A stretch of 7,257 nucleotides of DNA, from positions 1-7,257 of the forward strand of contig CAJUCT010000098.1 in the NCBI GenBank assembly GCA_910585015.1, read 5' to 3'. Made by a program: the position numbers and the translations under genes. Shown here piece by piece: positions 1 to 6,436 of this stretch. The stretch is from an uncultured Acetatifactor sp. GTDB lineage: Bacteria > Bacillota > Clostridia > Lachnospirales > Lachnospiraceae. The notes beneath the pieces were generated by a model. It had not been told where the DNA came from. It worked only from the letters and a program-made list of their open reading frames with translations, and searched no databases. How positions within the stretch are numbered: the first letter of the stretch is position 1; each line of letters opens with the position of its first letter.

Positions 1-653
1 TCCTGGGCAAAGGCAGCGCCGTTCAGCATGGAAATACTGATGCTGGCTGTCCCGGCGTTTTGGGCCATGTTCAGGAGAGTAGTCAGGCTCCCGCTTTCCA
101 GGTCATACAGATACAGCCCGCCCATAGCGGCAAACGCCAGCTTCTTTCCGTCCGTGGAGGCCGCTATGCCCCCCGTTTCGCTGATAACAAAATCTCCCTG
201 CAAAAGTTCATTCACCGCGATCTCCTTGTTCAGAGAAAGTGAGTTGTCGTAGATGTACGCCATCATGCCGCTATCGCCCATGCCGGACAGGACGTAGCCC
301 CCGTCAATGGCCTGCGCTTCAAAGTCGCGCAGGGGCGCTTCTGCGGTGGCCAGCACCGAGGAAGTCCCTGTGTCGTAGAGGTACAGCTTGTCCGCCAGCA
401 CGAAAAGCGTTCCGTTCCCGGCATAGGCACAGTTCTGGAGCTTGCCGCCAAACAGGGCAGGGTCGAAGGTGCAGGATGTACCAGCCTGGGAAATTGGCTG
501 GTTCTGCTGTCCGTCAGAGGGCGGGACAGCGACCACGGATGTATCGGAGGGGACGCCTCCCAAAACCGCAGGAGCCGGGGAATCCGTCTTACCGCAGGCG
601 GGCAACGCCAGGGTAAAAATCAGTGCCAATGTCATACAGAATGTCTTTTTCAT
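1..653 (-). CDS. Predicted lipoprotein with beta-propeller-like repeats (C-terminus off the window)
   Basis: The reading frame starts at the ATG at 653 and stays open to the left edge, so about 217 N-terminal residues are visible and the end is missing. AAGGAGA at 661-667 (minus strand), inside the end of the upstream gene, is the ribosome binding site. Residues 1-20 are a lipoprotein signal: MKKTF, a hydrophobic core, then LPAC with Cys20 as the lipidation site. A Pro/Ser/Gln-rich linker runs to about residue 58. Three similar beta-rich units follow: LFVLADKLYLYDTGTSSVL, a second around GYVLSGMGDSGMMAYIYD, and a third around LAFAAMGGLYLYDLESGSL. The spaced LYLYD motifs resemble blades of a WD40/YncE-like propeller, but blade number and function cannot be judged. 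It lies 2 bases after the stop of the upstream lipoprotein gene, so the two are surely co-transcribed. Lipoprotein call is firm; propeller fold is inference. Confidence 0.85.
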   Translation of the reverse strand, partial: MKKTFCMTLALIFTLALPACGKTDSPAPAVLGGVPSDTSVVAVPPSDGQQNQPISQAGTSCTFDPALFGGKLQNCAYAGNGTLFVLADKLYLYDTGTSSVLATAEAPLRDFEAQAIDGGYVLSGMGDSGMMAYIYDNSLSLNKEIAVNELLQGDFVISETGGIAASTDGKKLAFAAMGGLYLYDLESGSLTTLLNMAQNAGTASISISMLNGAAFAQ

Positions 654-655
654 GT

Positions 656-1690
656 TTAGTTCTCCTTATACAATAAAATAGAATTAGTCTTAAAGAACGG
701 GCCGGAGGCTCCGTCCTGGGGGACGGCCACACAGTAGAAGGTGTGAAACTGCCCCAGCTTGTCCGGGTCGATCACGGCCTCAAGCTCCATGACGCCGCCT
801 TTGCTCAATGTAATGGAGCGGCAGGTGCTTTCGTCAAGTTTCACCGGCTGATGATCCAGGAAAAAAGCGATGCTGTAACTTGTTCCGGCTGTGCCGCACA
901 TGGTAAATCGCAGGGGAACGGGAGCGGAGACCCGCAGGTTGTCATAGGTGATGCCGCCGTCACAGGAGAACGTATAATAGATTCCGCTGTCCAGCGTGTC
1001 CATGCTCACACCGCCCCAGCCGTATTTGGGAAGCTCGTTTTCCACATACTGCGCTGTGACCTTTTCCTCCCGCGCTTCGCTTTGTGAAAAGATTTCCCGG
1101 ACAGGCGGAAGGTCTGAATGGGCGGCGGGCGCATCCACATTGAACTGCAATTCAACACGGGAATCCAGCGTCTTATGATACCAGCCATAGCTGGAGGTGG
1201 ATTCCATATCCGGCTGGAAGTCCGGGTTGGTGATGCTCACCACGGTCAGGGCCAGCGTATCGCCGGCGCTGCCGGTCACAGGCTCAAAGAGGAAGGAAAA
1301 GCTCTGATCCTCCTCTGCGGGGAAGCTGTGACAATACTCATACTCCGCTGTGGTATCGTTCACCTTGTAGGGCTGGGGCTGGCCGTCCAGAAACAGGAGA
1401 AATCCAACGGTATCCATCTTGCCGGTGAGGGAGAATCGGTAGTCCAGCCGAAACTCGCCGCCGTCATAGGAGAATGGCAGACGCTCCCCACTCTCGGAAA
1501 AATCAGCCGAAGCAACTTCGTGGGTGAGCATTGCCAGAAATCCGGCATCCTCCTCCGCCGCCTCAAACGGGTTTGCGGCAACAGCCTGTGACGGCGGGGG
1601 CGTACTGTCTGGAATGGCATAGTTCCCGCAGGCGGCGAGGGATAAAAGCGCGCCGCACAGCAGGGGAACGGCAATCAATCGTTTTCGCAT
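656..1690 (-). CDS. Predicted lipoprotein with a duplicated beta-rich domain
   Basis: This encodes 344 residues from the ATG at 1690, chosen because AAAGGAGG lies 6 bases before it. An in-frame ATG 14 codons upstream lacks this signal and would put charged residues before the signal peptide. Residues 1-21 (MRKRLIAV, hydrophobic core, LSLAAC) are a lipoprotein signal with Cys21 lipidated. A Pro/Ala-rich linker runs to about 45. The rest is rich in aromatic and beta-branched residues. Two segments look alike: around 86-108 (FSLTGKMDTVGFLLFLDGQP) and 262-285 (FTMCGTAGTSYSIAFFLDHQ). This suggests two copies of an Ig-like or jelly-roll unit, separated by a charged linker near 198-222. The protein would sit on the outer face of the membrane. 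It is first in an operon with the propeller-like lipoprotein and has a regulator-type promoter. No family is recognised and no catalytic motif is evident. Confidence 0.88.
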   Translation of the reverse strand: MRKRLIAVPLLCGALLSLAACGNYAIPDSTPPPSQAVAANPFEAAEEDAGFLAMLTHEVASADFSESGERLPFSYDGGEFRLDYRFSLTGKMDTVGFLLFLDGQPQPYKVNDTTAEYEYCHSFPAEEDQSFSFLFEPVTGSAGDTLALTVVSITNPDFQPDMESTSSYGWYHKTLDSRVELQFNVDAPAAHSDLPPVREIFSQSEAREEKVTAQYVENELPKYGWGGVSMDTLDSGIYYTFSCDGGITYDNLRVSAPVPLRFTMCGTAGTSYSIAFFLDHQPVKLDESTCRSITLSKGGVMELEAVIDPDKLGQFHTFYCVAVPQDGASGPFFKTNSILLYKEN

Positions 1691-1718
1691 ACATGGCCTC
1701 CTTTGCTTTGATGGGTCG

Positions 1719-1750
1719 AGTATAACGGGCAAAGGTCAAAATTCGGTCAA
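1719..1750 (-). promoter_or_regulatory. Response-regulator-type promoter of the lipoprotein operon
   Basis: On the minus strand the order is TTGACC (1750-1745), 5 bases, TTGACC (1739-1734), 9 bases, then TATACT (1724-1719). The two identical hexamers repeat every 11 bp on one face of the helix. No well-placed -35 stands 17 bp from the -10: the nearest TTGACC is 20 bp away and the next only 9. This layout is known for promoters where a dimer of an OmpR/PhoB-family regulator replaces the -35. The expected start site near 1712 leaves a leader of about 22 bases before the ATG at 1690, which fits well. The regulator is not identifiable here. The boxes are seen directly; activation is inference. 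Confidence 0.6.
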
Positions 1751-1844
1751 GAAAAGCGAAATGCCGCCCAAGTTTTTTGAGGGGCATCCGGGAGAGACTA
1801 TTTTTTCATATGGATTGCTCAATTTTGAAAATGCCAAAATGGGC

Positions 1845-1879
1845 GCAAAAAACAGGAAACCTTTTATTGATTTCCTGTT
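1845..1879 (-). terminator. Rho-independent terminator after the hydrolase gene
   Basis: Read on the minus strand, AACAGGAAA (1879-1871) and TTTCCTGTT (1859-1851) form a perfect 9-bp stem around an 11-base loop. They run straight into a T-rich tail (1852-1847). It begins about 40 bases after the hydrolase stop. The plus strand has no T-run after the same stem, so termination should act in the minus direction only, separating the hydrolase from the lipoprotein operon. Confidence 0.8.
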
Positions 1880-1920
1880 CTCGTGTGTCATCCTATCCAG
1901 CAGCGATTTTTAGCTTTTGG

Positions 1921-2997
1921 TTAATGGATATGTTCATCGTAAAAATCTAAAAAATCCTCGAACAACTCCAAATCCAATGAATTACACCATTTTTCCCTGT
2001 CAAGGTTTTGATATATATAATTAGCTTTATCCTCCGAAAACCGTTCCCTGTTTTCCTCTATGTTATAGTCATAGTCAAGGGTTTTGAGCCATTCATCAAA
2101 TTTCGCATTAAACTCATTGCGATATGTGTCGTCATTGAAATAGTTATGTCCTTTATTCTCAAGAGGAATAAAGCTAAATCGGGAATCGTCCTTGTACTTT
2201 TCGTAATAAATTTCGTAACCGTATTCGACTGGAACAACTTCATCATCAAAGCTATGCACAATCATAACAGCGGCATTGCTTTTTGAGAAGCCGTCCAACG
2301 CAGTATTTGAGGCATACCCACCATATTGAATCCTCTCATGCAGTTTCACAAATGGTAACATCAAATAAATACCATTTCCTACCTGTTTTTTCCCCTCGGC
2401 TTCAAATAGATTCGGTGAAGCGTTAAAACCCGAACACGCTATAACGGCTTTTACTTCGGGGTGGTATGTAAGCACACTGCAAACACTGTAGCCGCCCCAG
2501 CTATGCCCGAATAAAACGATTGGCAGACTTGGGAATTTCCCGCTTTCTTCCACAAATGTAATTGCATAGTCAAGGTCAATTACTCCCTGTGGAATTCCTC
2601 CGACTCCCTCACCCTCGCTTTCATCATTTCCCGTAGCGTCATAGGAGAAAACATAATATCCATGACAGGTAAAATAATTCACACAATCCATATAAGAATT
2701 ATGTCCACCTCCACCAAAGCCATGTGCCATTACAATGATACCACGCTGGTTTTCTCCCGAACTATACATATATCCCGCCAGTTTCTGTCCTTCATTGGAA
2801 CTAAACTCATATTTCGTGCGGTGCAGCCCGTCAAAGTCATCAACATAGAGCATAAGCGGCTCATAGCTCTCAAATCGCTGGTTAAAATTCTCGTTATACA
2901 CCATCACAGACAATACCCAATCGCCAGCAATTATTAGTACAGCCACCATAGCTAATACAATAAAGAGAATCTTTTTCTTTTTAGATTTCGGTTTCAT
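1921..2997 (-). CDS. Membrane-anchored alpha/beta hydrolase
   Basis: This encodes 358 residues from the ATG at 2997, preceded by an AAAAGGAT ribosome binding site. Residues 4-9 are a Lys-rich cytoplasmic tip and about 10-33 one membrane helix with no lipobox, so the catalytic part should lie outside the membrane. Serine hydrolase hallmarks appear in order: HGFGGGG (92-98) as the oxyanion loop, GHSWGG (164-169) with nucleophile Ser166, the acid Asp252 within HSFDDEVVP, and His284 in KGHNYF. This is a complete triad typical of the S9/acyl-peptidase-like and BAAT-like hydrolase groups. The substrate cannot be told; an ester, amide or peptide are all possible. Residues beyond about 310 form an acidic helical tail not usual for the core fold. 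Its bases are visibly more AT-rich than the flanking ATPase and lipoprotein genes. It has its own terminator and probably its own promoter, which suggests separate acquisition. Confidence 0.9.
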   Translation of the reverse strand: MKPKSKKKKILFIVLAMVAVLIIAGDWVLSVMVYNENFNQRFESYEPLMLYVDDFDGLHRTKYEFSSNEGQKLAGYMYSSGENQRGIIVMAHGFGGGGHNSYMDCVNYFTCHGYYVFSYDATGNDESEGEGVGGIPQGVIDLDYAITFVEESGKFPSLPIVLFGHSWGGYSVCSVLTYHPEVKAVIACSGFNASPNLFEAEGKKQVGNGIYLMLPFVKLHERIQYGGYASNTALDGFSKSNAAVMIVHSFDDEVVPVEYGYEIYYEKYKDDSRFSFIPLENKGHNYFNDDTYRNEFNAKFDEWLKTLDYDYNIEENRERFSEDKANYIYQNLDREKWCNSLDLELFEDFLDFYDEHIH

Positions 2998-3050
2998 TTT
3001 TTCATATCCTTTTCGATTTATTGTTGTGTCAGAAATTCCGACTTACCGTT

Positions 3051-3080
3051 ATTATACACTTGTTTGTACGAAAATGATAT
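3051..3080 (-). promoter_or_regulatory. Possible promoter of the hydrolase gene
   Basis: A perfect TATAAT (-10) stands at 3056-3051 on the minus strand, about 50 bases before the hydrolase ATG, in an AT-rich spacer. No good -35 is found at 16-18 bp (the best is TATCAT). It would therefore need an activator, or the gene may be read through from the transporter operon; no terminator is seen after the stop at 3087. Confidence 0.4.
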
Positions 3081-3086
3081 AAATAT

Positions 3087-3281
3087 TTATACTTCATGTT
3101 CATTAAAATGGAACTCAGTGTCCAATCCCGGTTGGGTGTCTATCTCAATGTCTGCATCATCAATTTCCACGGAGTTCCCCAAATTCATGTCCTGATCGCC
3201 GCCGCTCTTCTGATTGGTACAGCCGGTGAACAGCGAGAAGCAGACCAGAATATAGGCCAAAATCATCATAAATTTTTTCAT
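3087..3281 (-). CDS. Small acidic lipoprotein
   Basis: This encodes 64 residues. The start is the ATG at 3281, which shares one base with the ATPase stop (TGATG). AGAGGG about 7 bases upstream is the ribosome binding site. A longer in-frame start inside the ATPase gene is rejected because it would bury the signal peptide. Residues 1-20 are MKK plus a hydrophobic core ending SLFTGC; Cys21 is the probable lipidation site, though Phe at -3 is not classical. The mature part is only 44 residues, with many Asp and Glu (for example EIDDADIEID), and is probably unstructured or metal/peptide-binding. It is translationally coupled to the ATPase and may have been an accessory part of the transporter. 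No family is recognised, and the partnership with the transporter is inferred from position only. Confidence 0.75.
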   Translation of the reverse strand: MKKFMMILAYILVCFSLFTGCTNQKSGGDQDMNLGNSVEIDDADIEIDTQPGLDTEFHFNEHEV

Positions 3282-3916
3282 CACATTTCCCTCTCTTTCA
3301 AATGTCCCCGTTTGATTTCCAGCACCACATCCGCCTGCTTTGCCACCTCGCCAGAGTGCGTCACGACCACCACGCACTTCCCGAACGCATGGGCGCTCTC
3401 TTTCAAAATCGCCGTGATTTCCTCGGCGGTGTCGGCGTCCAGGTTCCCGGTCGGCTCGTCCGCCAGAATGACCGGGGCATCGGAGGCCAGCGCCCGCGCA
3501 ATCGCCACCCGCTGCTGCTGTCCGCCGGACAGTTTCAGCACATTCCGGGTGATCTCGTCCTGCTCCAGCCCCAGCCGTTCCAGAATGGGGGCGGCGTCCA
3601 GCTTGGCGGTAAGCCGCACATTTTCAACGGGCGTCATGTAGTCGATCAGATTATAGCTTTGGAAAATCAGCGAGATATGGTTCCTGCGGTGGTGTTCCAG
3701 CCCCTTTGCCGCAATATCCTCACCGTCAAACAGGACACCGCCCTGTGTCGGTACATCCAGCCCGCCCAGCAGGGACAGCAGCGTGGTCTTGCCCGACCCG
3801 GACGGGCCGAGGATGGCGTACATTTTCCCGGTTTCCAGTGACCCGCTGACGTTCTGCAAAACCGCCTTGCCCTTTTCGTAGGCGTAAGATACATTTTTCA
3901 ATTCCAGTGTAGGCAT
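3281..3916 (-). CDS. ABC transporter ATP-binding protein (MacB/LolD-type)
   Basis: This encodes 211 residues from the ATG at 3916, with AAAGGAGG just upstream overlapping the end of the permease gene. It is a full-length nucleotide-binding domain. Visible motifs are an aromatic A-loop near Tyr11/Tyr13, Walker A GPSGSGKTT (37-45), the Q-loop Gln86 in IFQSYN, the signature LSGGQQQR (129-136), Walker B VILADEP (149-155) with catalytic Glu154, the D-loop GNLD (157-160) and the switch His187. Such ATPases pair with FtsX-type permeases in peptide, antibiotic or lipoprotein-related export. It lies 13 bases after the permease remnant and overlaps the small lipoprotein gene by one base. All catalytic residues are intact, so this gene shows no decay, although its own permease is truncated. 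It may still work with another permease or be recently orphaned. Confidence 0.95.
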   Translation of the reverse strand: MPTLELKNVSYAYEKGKAVLQNVSGSLETGKMYAILGPSGSGKTTLLSLLGGLDVPTQGGVLFDGEDIAAKGLEHHRRNHISLIFQSYNLIDYMTPVENVRLTAKLDAAPILERLGLEQDEITRNVLKLSGGQQQRVAIARALASDAPVILADEPTGNLDADTAEEITAILKESAHAFGKCVVVVTHSGEVAKQADVVLEIKRGHLKEREM

Positions 3917-3929
3917 GATAGTCCCTCCT

Positions 3930-4871
3930 TTAGCTCATTTTAGATAGGATTTCACGGGGTTTCAGCCGCATAACCGTGATTGACGATGCGCTGACGGCCA
4001 CAATGATAATGGCAAGGCCGATCAGGTAGAGTTGCGCAAGGTTGTTCAGCCTAACGGACACCTGAATACCGTTTTCTGTAGGCAGGGGCTTTTGAATGAG
4101 GTTGTCCGCACCCACATCAACCGCAGCGGCGCCAGCTACAGCATCGTTATCGTCCTTCGGCTCGGTCTGCATACTTTGCTCCAACAGGTGGCTGCCGATC
4201 TGTCCCGCTACGGCATTGCCGGTGAAGTAGGACAGGCCAAAAGCGAGGACGGCAATCAGCAGCACCTCAGTCAAATACTGCCCGATGATGGCCGATTTTC
4301 TGATACCCACAGACAGGAACACGCCGATCTCATGGATACGGGTCTTTGTCCAAAGGGTCAGGATCAGGGTCAGAATAATGGCGCTGACAACGATAATCAC
4401 CACCAGCAGGGTCACGACCAATTCATTCAGCGTAGCCAGCGGAGCGGCGGCGTTTTCGTAGGTTTCATTGTCCACCTCCACGGTAAAGGCTTTCCAGTCG
4501 ATACCCGGCAGGGCCTTGACTTCGGCCACCACACGCGCCATGTCCTGCGGGTCGTCTATGGTGACATTAAGCGCGGAAAATCCATAGTTGATTTCTTCGC
4601 CGTCAAACTCTTTCGAGGTCTGCAAATCCACAAACACCCGGTTCTGGATTTTGTCGTAGGTGGTGACGGTTTCCCCAAACTGCTCCACTGCGTTTGGGGT
4701 AAACAGTCCGATAATCTGCACCTTGATTTCCTGCCCGGCAAAGCCCTGATCTTCCGCGCTGTAACGATGGGCGGTGAGATAGTCCCCAATCTTCAGTTCG
4801 TTCCGCTCCGCCAAGTCCTGGCTGATGATTGCCACACGGGTATCGTTGGCGGAGATATGCCGTCCTTCCTG
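3930..4871 (-). pseudogene. FtsX-type ABC transporter permease, N-terminus deleted
   Basis: The reading frame is open from 4871, just after an in-frame TGA, to the stop at 3930, giving about 312 residues. It begins at EGRHISANDTRVAIISQDLA, which in MacB/FtsX permeases lies inside the extracytoplasmic domain. The first membrane helix and about the first 100-150 residues expected in the family are absent. What remains is the rest of the external domain, one helix near residues 137-158 (counted from GTG 4835), the loop RIHEIGVFLSVGIRKS typical of the FtsX fold, two more helices near 185-210 and 270-290, and the usual end LKPREILSKMS. The only early start is the GTG at 4835, which lacks a ribosome binding site. 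The product is therefore probably not made, or not functional. The loop between the last two helices carries an unusual Asp/Ala-rich insertion. Upstream it is fused to the response-regulator remnant. Confidence 0.88.
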
Positions 4872-5223
4872 TCACAATGCAGTCAAAACGCAGTTTTTTC
4901 CGCAGATTTTTGATGTAGGTGTCCACGATTCGGTCGATGATCGGATAGTCAGCGCCCCACTGTTTGTCCAAAATCTGCGAACGGGTCAGCACCAGCCCCC
5001 TATGTTCCACCAGCAGCCGGAGCAGATCAATTTCCTTGGACAGGCCGCTGATATGGGGCAGCATAATGTCCAGCACAACAAGATCGATGCCGCTTTCACG
5101 AAAAAGCTGTAACGCCTCCCCGCCATCATAAGCCGGGATAACCTTGTGGCCTGCGGGCTTTAGATATTCACAAATTGCATCGTTGGTCTTGCGGTCGTCC
5201 TCAACAATTAGCAGCGTTGCCAT
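4870..5223 (-). pseudogene. OmpR-family response regulator remnant (internally deleted)
   Basis: Reading starts at ATG 5223 with a textbook AGGAGG 8-9 bases upstream. Residues 1-61 are a normal receiver start: LLIVEDD with the acidic pair Glu8/Asp9/Asp10, and LVVLDIMLP with phospho-acceptor Asp52. The sequence then jumps directly to SKEIDLLRLLVEHRG, the first helices of the winged-helix DNA-binding domain, followed by VLTRSQILDKQWG and the recognition region DRIVDTYIKNLRKKL. About 100 residues are missing, namely the second half of the receiver (with its conserved Thr and Lys), the linker and the start of the wing domain. At about residue 118 the wing is cut and the frame runs out of phase into the permease, stopping at 4603. 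A stable, phospho-regulated protein is very unlikely. In the family the gene is normally followed by a histidine kinase; none is present here. Confidence 0.9.
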
Positions 5224-5243
5224 TGTAGCACCTCCTCTGATAT

Positions 5244-5275
5244 AGTATAACATGGCAATGTGGAGAGAATATGAA
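5244..5275 (-). promoter_or_regulatory. Promoter of the response-regulator/transporter operon
   Basis: On the minus strand a TATACT -10 lies at 5249-5244, about 20 bases before the ATG at 5223. TTCATA (5275-5270) and TCCACA (5264-5259) stand 11 bp apart, and the second ends 9 bases before the -10. This is the same geometry as the promoters at 1719-1750 and 7203-7234, but the two boxes match at only 4 of 6 positions. There is no good -35. The -10 is fairly convincing; autoregulation through the boxes is only a suggestion. Confidence 0.45.
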
Positions 5276-5518
5276 ATTCTATGTTTTTATCTGAAACTTT
5301 TGAACTGTTCCACATACAGCATACTTTACGGCAGCCATTTCCAATAATATGGTTTGCGGCATGGAGCAACTTTATCGGAGGTAACAGGGATTCTATGTCC
5401 TGTGTGCAGTTTTATGCCACATTGTCAAGTGAAGAATTCATTCTTTTTGCTTTTTCATACACGGAATCTTGTAGATATTCTATAAATATGCTAAACTGAA
5501 CACAGCAGGGTTTAGCGA
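5276..5518. other. Divergent spacer without a convincing gene
   Basis: This stretch separates the divergent transporter and plus-strand operons. Short open frames occur on both strands, but none has a proper start with a ribosome binding site. A weak plus-strand promoter candidate for the gene at 5519 is TTGTAG (5469-5474), 17 bases, TAAACT (5492-5497). A minus-strand frame ending at 5412 reads in part EYLQDSVYEKAKRMNSS, which looks protein-like but has no start, and could be the tail of a decayed gene. No tRNA or hairpin terminator was seen. Confidence 0.5.
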
Positions 5519-5728
5519 ATGAATTGGATTATTGCTATTACTGCTGCCGTGCATTATTTGATGATTTCTGTAATATCACACAGGTGGAAAATAACCTGGA
5601 TGGTCTGGATTGTATATTGTTTTTATGGGTTTTATACTGCATATATCTATAAAAATATCAGCAATCTACAGAAACGTAAGAAACGGAGGAAAATATGGTC
5701 GATTATTCACAATTTGAGGCAAGTGTGA
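5519..5728 (+). CDS. Small two-helix membrane protein, unknown function
   Basis: This encodes 69 residues from the ATG at 5519, with a modest GCAGGG 8 bases upstream. It has two hydrophobic stretches: about residues 3-20 (IIAITAAVHYLMISVI) and 25-44 (ITWMVWIVYCFYGFYTAYIY). A strongly basic tail follows (QKRKKRRK), which should stay in the cytoplasm. The last 34 bases overlap the start of the next gene, suggesting translational coupling. No family is recognised. Because it is short and its ribosome binding site is weak, it could be a chance reading frame; the clean helix-helix-basic tail pattern and the direction shared with the next gene speak for it. Confidence 0.5.
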   Translation: MNWIIAITAAVHYLMISVISHRWKITWMVWIVYCFYGFYTAYIYKNISNLQKRKKRRKIWSIIHNLRQV

Positions 5729-6423
5729 AATCCGGCATCCATGCAGATGTGAGCCGGATACGGCAGAAAGATGAAATAATAAAAGCCGTCGTTAAAAAGC
5801 GGAGAAACTCCGCGATAACCTGCGTGTGCCTCCTATGCATGGCAGGAATTTCTTTGTTTAAAAGCTGGATTCCCGCCGTTATCTGTCTTCTTCTTGCATT
5901 GTTTTTCCTATGGCGGGCTGTCGGAAAATTTTCTGACGAATATTTACGGGAAATGTACGAGGAGGGGCTTTTGGTTCCCGGCATGATCGTGAAAACGGAA
6001 CCCCTCACCATCATGGCAATCGCAAACATGACCGCGCGGGATGGCGCGGCAACCGTAAATGGGTGTTACTGTCTGGAGGTGAAAGAGCTTGACGGGGCGC
6101 AAAAAATTCTATTTGAAAAAATCCCCTGCTCCTGTTTTTTCTGCTATGAGGGCGGCGATTACCATTCTTCCTTCCAGCCCCATCCTCTCTATTGGGGAAC
6201 GGCTGATCAGCAGTCTGTTCAAGAAGCGTTAAGACAGGTGGAGGAAGACAACAAAGAAAATGCAAAAGATGAATGGGAAGTGCTCAAGGAGGTTGCGCGG
6301 CAGTTCCCTGATTTGGGAAACGGAAACTTGATTTTATTGGATGAAAATTACGTTCCCTTCGGGAAAAAGAACTACATGGACAGCAACTATAAGCCCCTCA
6401 GTGAAGAAGCTGACCCCAAGTAA
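5695..6423 (+). CDS. Membrane-anchored protein of unknown function (242 aa)
   Basis: This starts at ATG 5695 with GGAGG 5 bases upstream. Residues 1-37 are polar and charged, ending KKRR, and should be cytoplasmic. Two adjacent helices follow, about 39-55 and 58-76, joined by the short turn KSW, so both ends should face the cytoplasm. Residues 80-242 form a soluble domain. It opens with the amphipathic DEYLREMYEEG and the beta strand LLVPGMIVKTEPLTIMAIAN. It then has a Cys-rich patch (Cys145, Cys147, Cys150) before PHPLYWGT, a Glu-rich helix near 175-205, and ends in a polar tail. The layout of two helices plus a small beta domain recalls DUF3239-type proteins, but this is from memory and weak. 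The Cys patch could bind a metal. It is the central gene of the plus-strand operon and shows no decay. Confidence 0.85.
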   Translation: MVDYSQFEASVKSGIHADVSRIRQKDEIIKAVVKKRRNSAITCVCLLCMAGISLFKSWIPAVICLLLALFFLWRAVGKFSDEYLREMYEEGLLVPGMIVKTEPLTIMAIANMTARDGAATVNGCYCLEVKELDGAQKILFEKIPCSCFFCYEGGDYHSSFQPHPLYWGTADQQSVQEALRQVEEDNKENAKDEWEVLKEVARQFPDLGNGNLILLDENYVPFGKKNYMDSNYKPLSEEADPK

Positions 6424-6436
6424 TATGTTTCATTTA

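Noticed and set aside
1118..1591. Long plus-strand open frame opposite the lipoprotein gene
   Set aside because: The frame lies on the strand opposite a well-supported gene with signal peptide, ribosome binding site and promoter. Such frames are common opposite GC-rich genes.
3282..3377. Longer start for the small lipoprotein, 32 residues upstream
   Set aside because: It would lie inside the ATPase gene, lacks a ribosome binding site and would bury the lipoprotein signal.
4032..4913. 293-residue plus-strand open frame opposite the permease
   Set aside because: It is His/Gln/Gly-rich with no domain sense, while the minus strand encodes clear FtsX helices and motifs.
4603..5253. A single 216-residue protein spanning regulator and permease regions
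   Set aside because: Only the first 118 or so residues, from ATG 5223, are regulator-like. The rest is the permease DNA read in the wrong frame, so it is a by-product of the deletion.
5281..5499. A 72-residue plus-strand open frame in the spacer
   Set aside because: There is no ribosome binding site at its start and no recognisable protein character. The opposite strand reads better over part of it.
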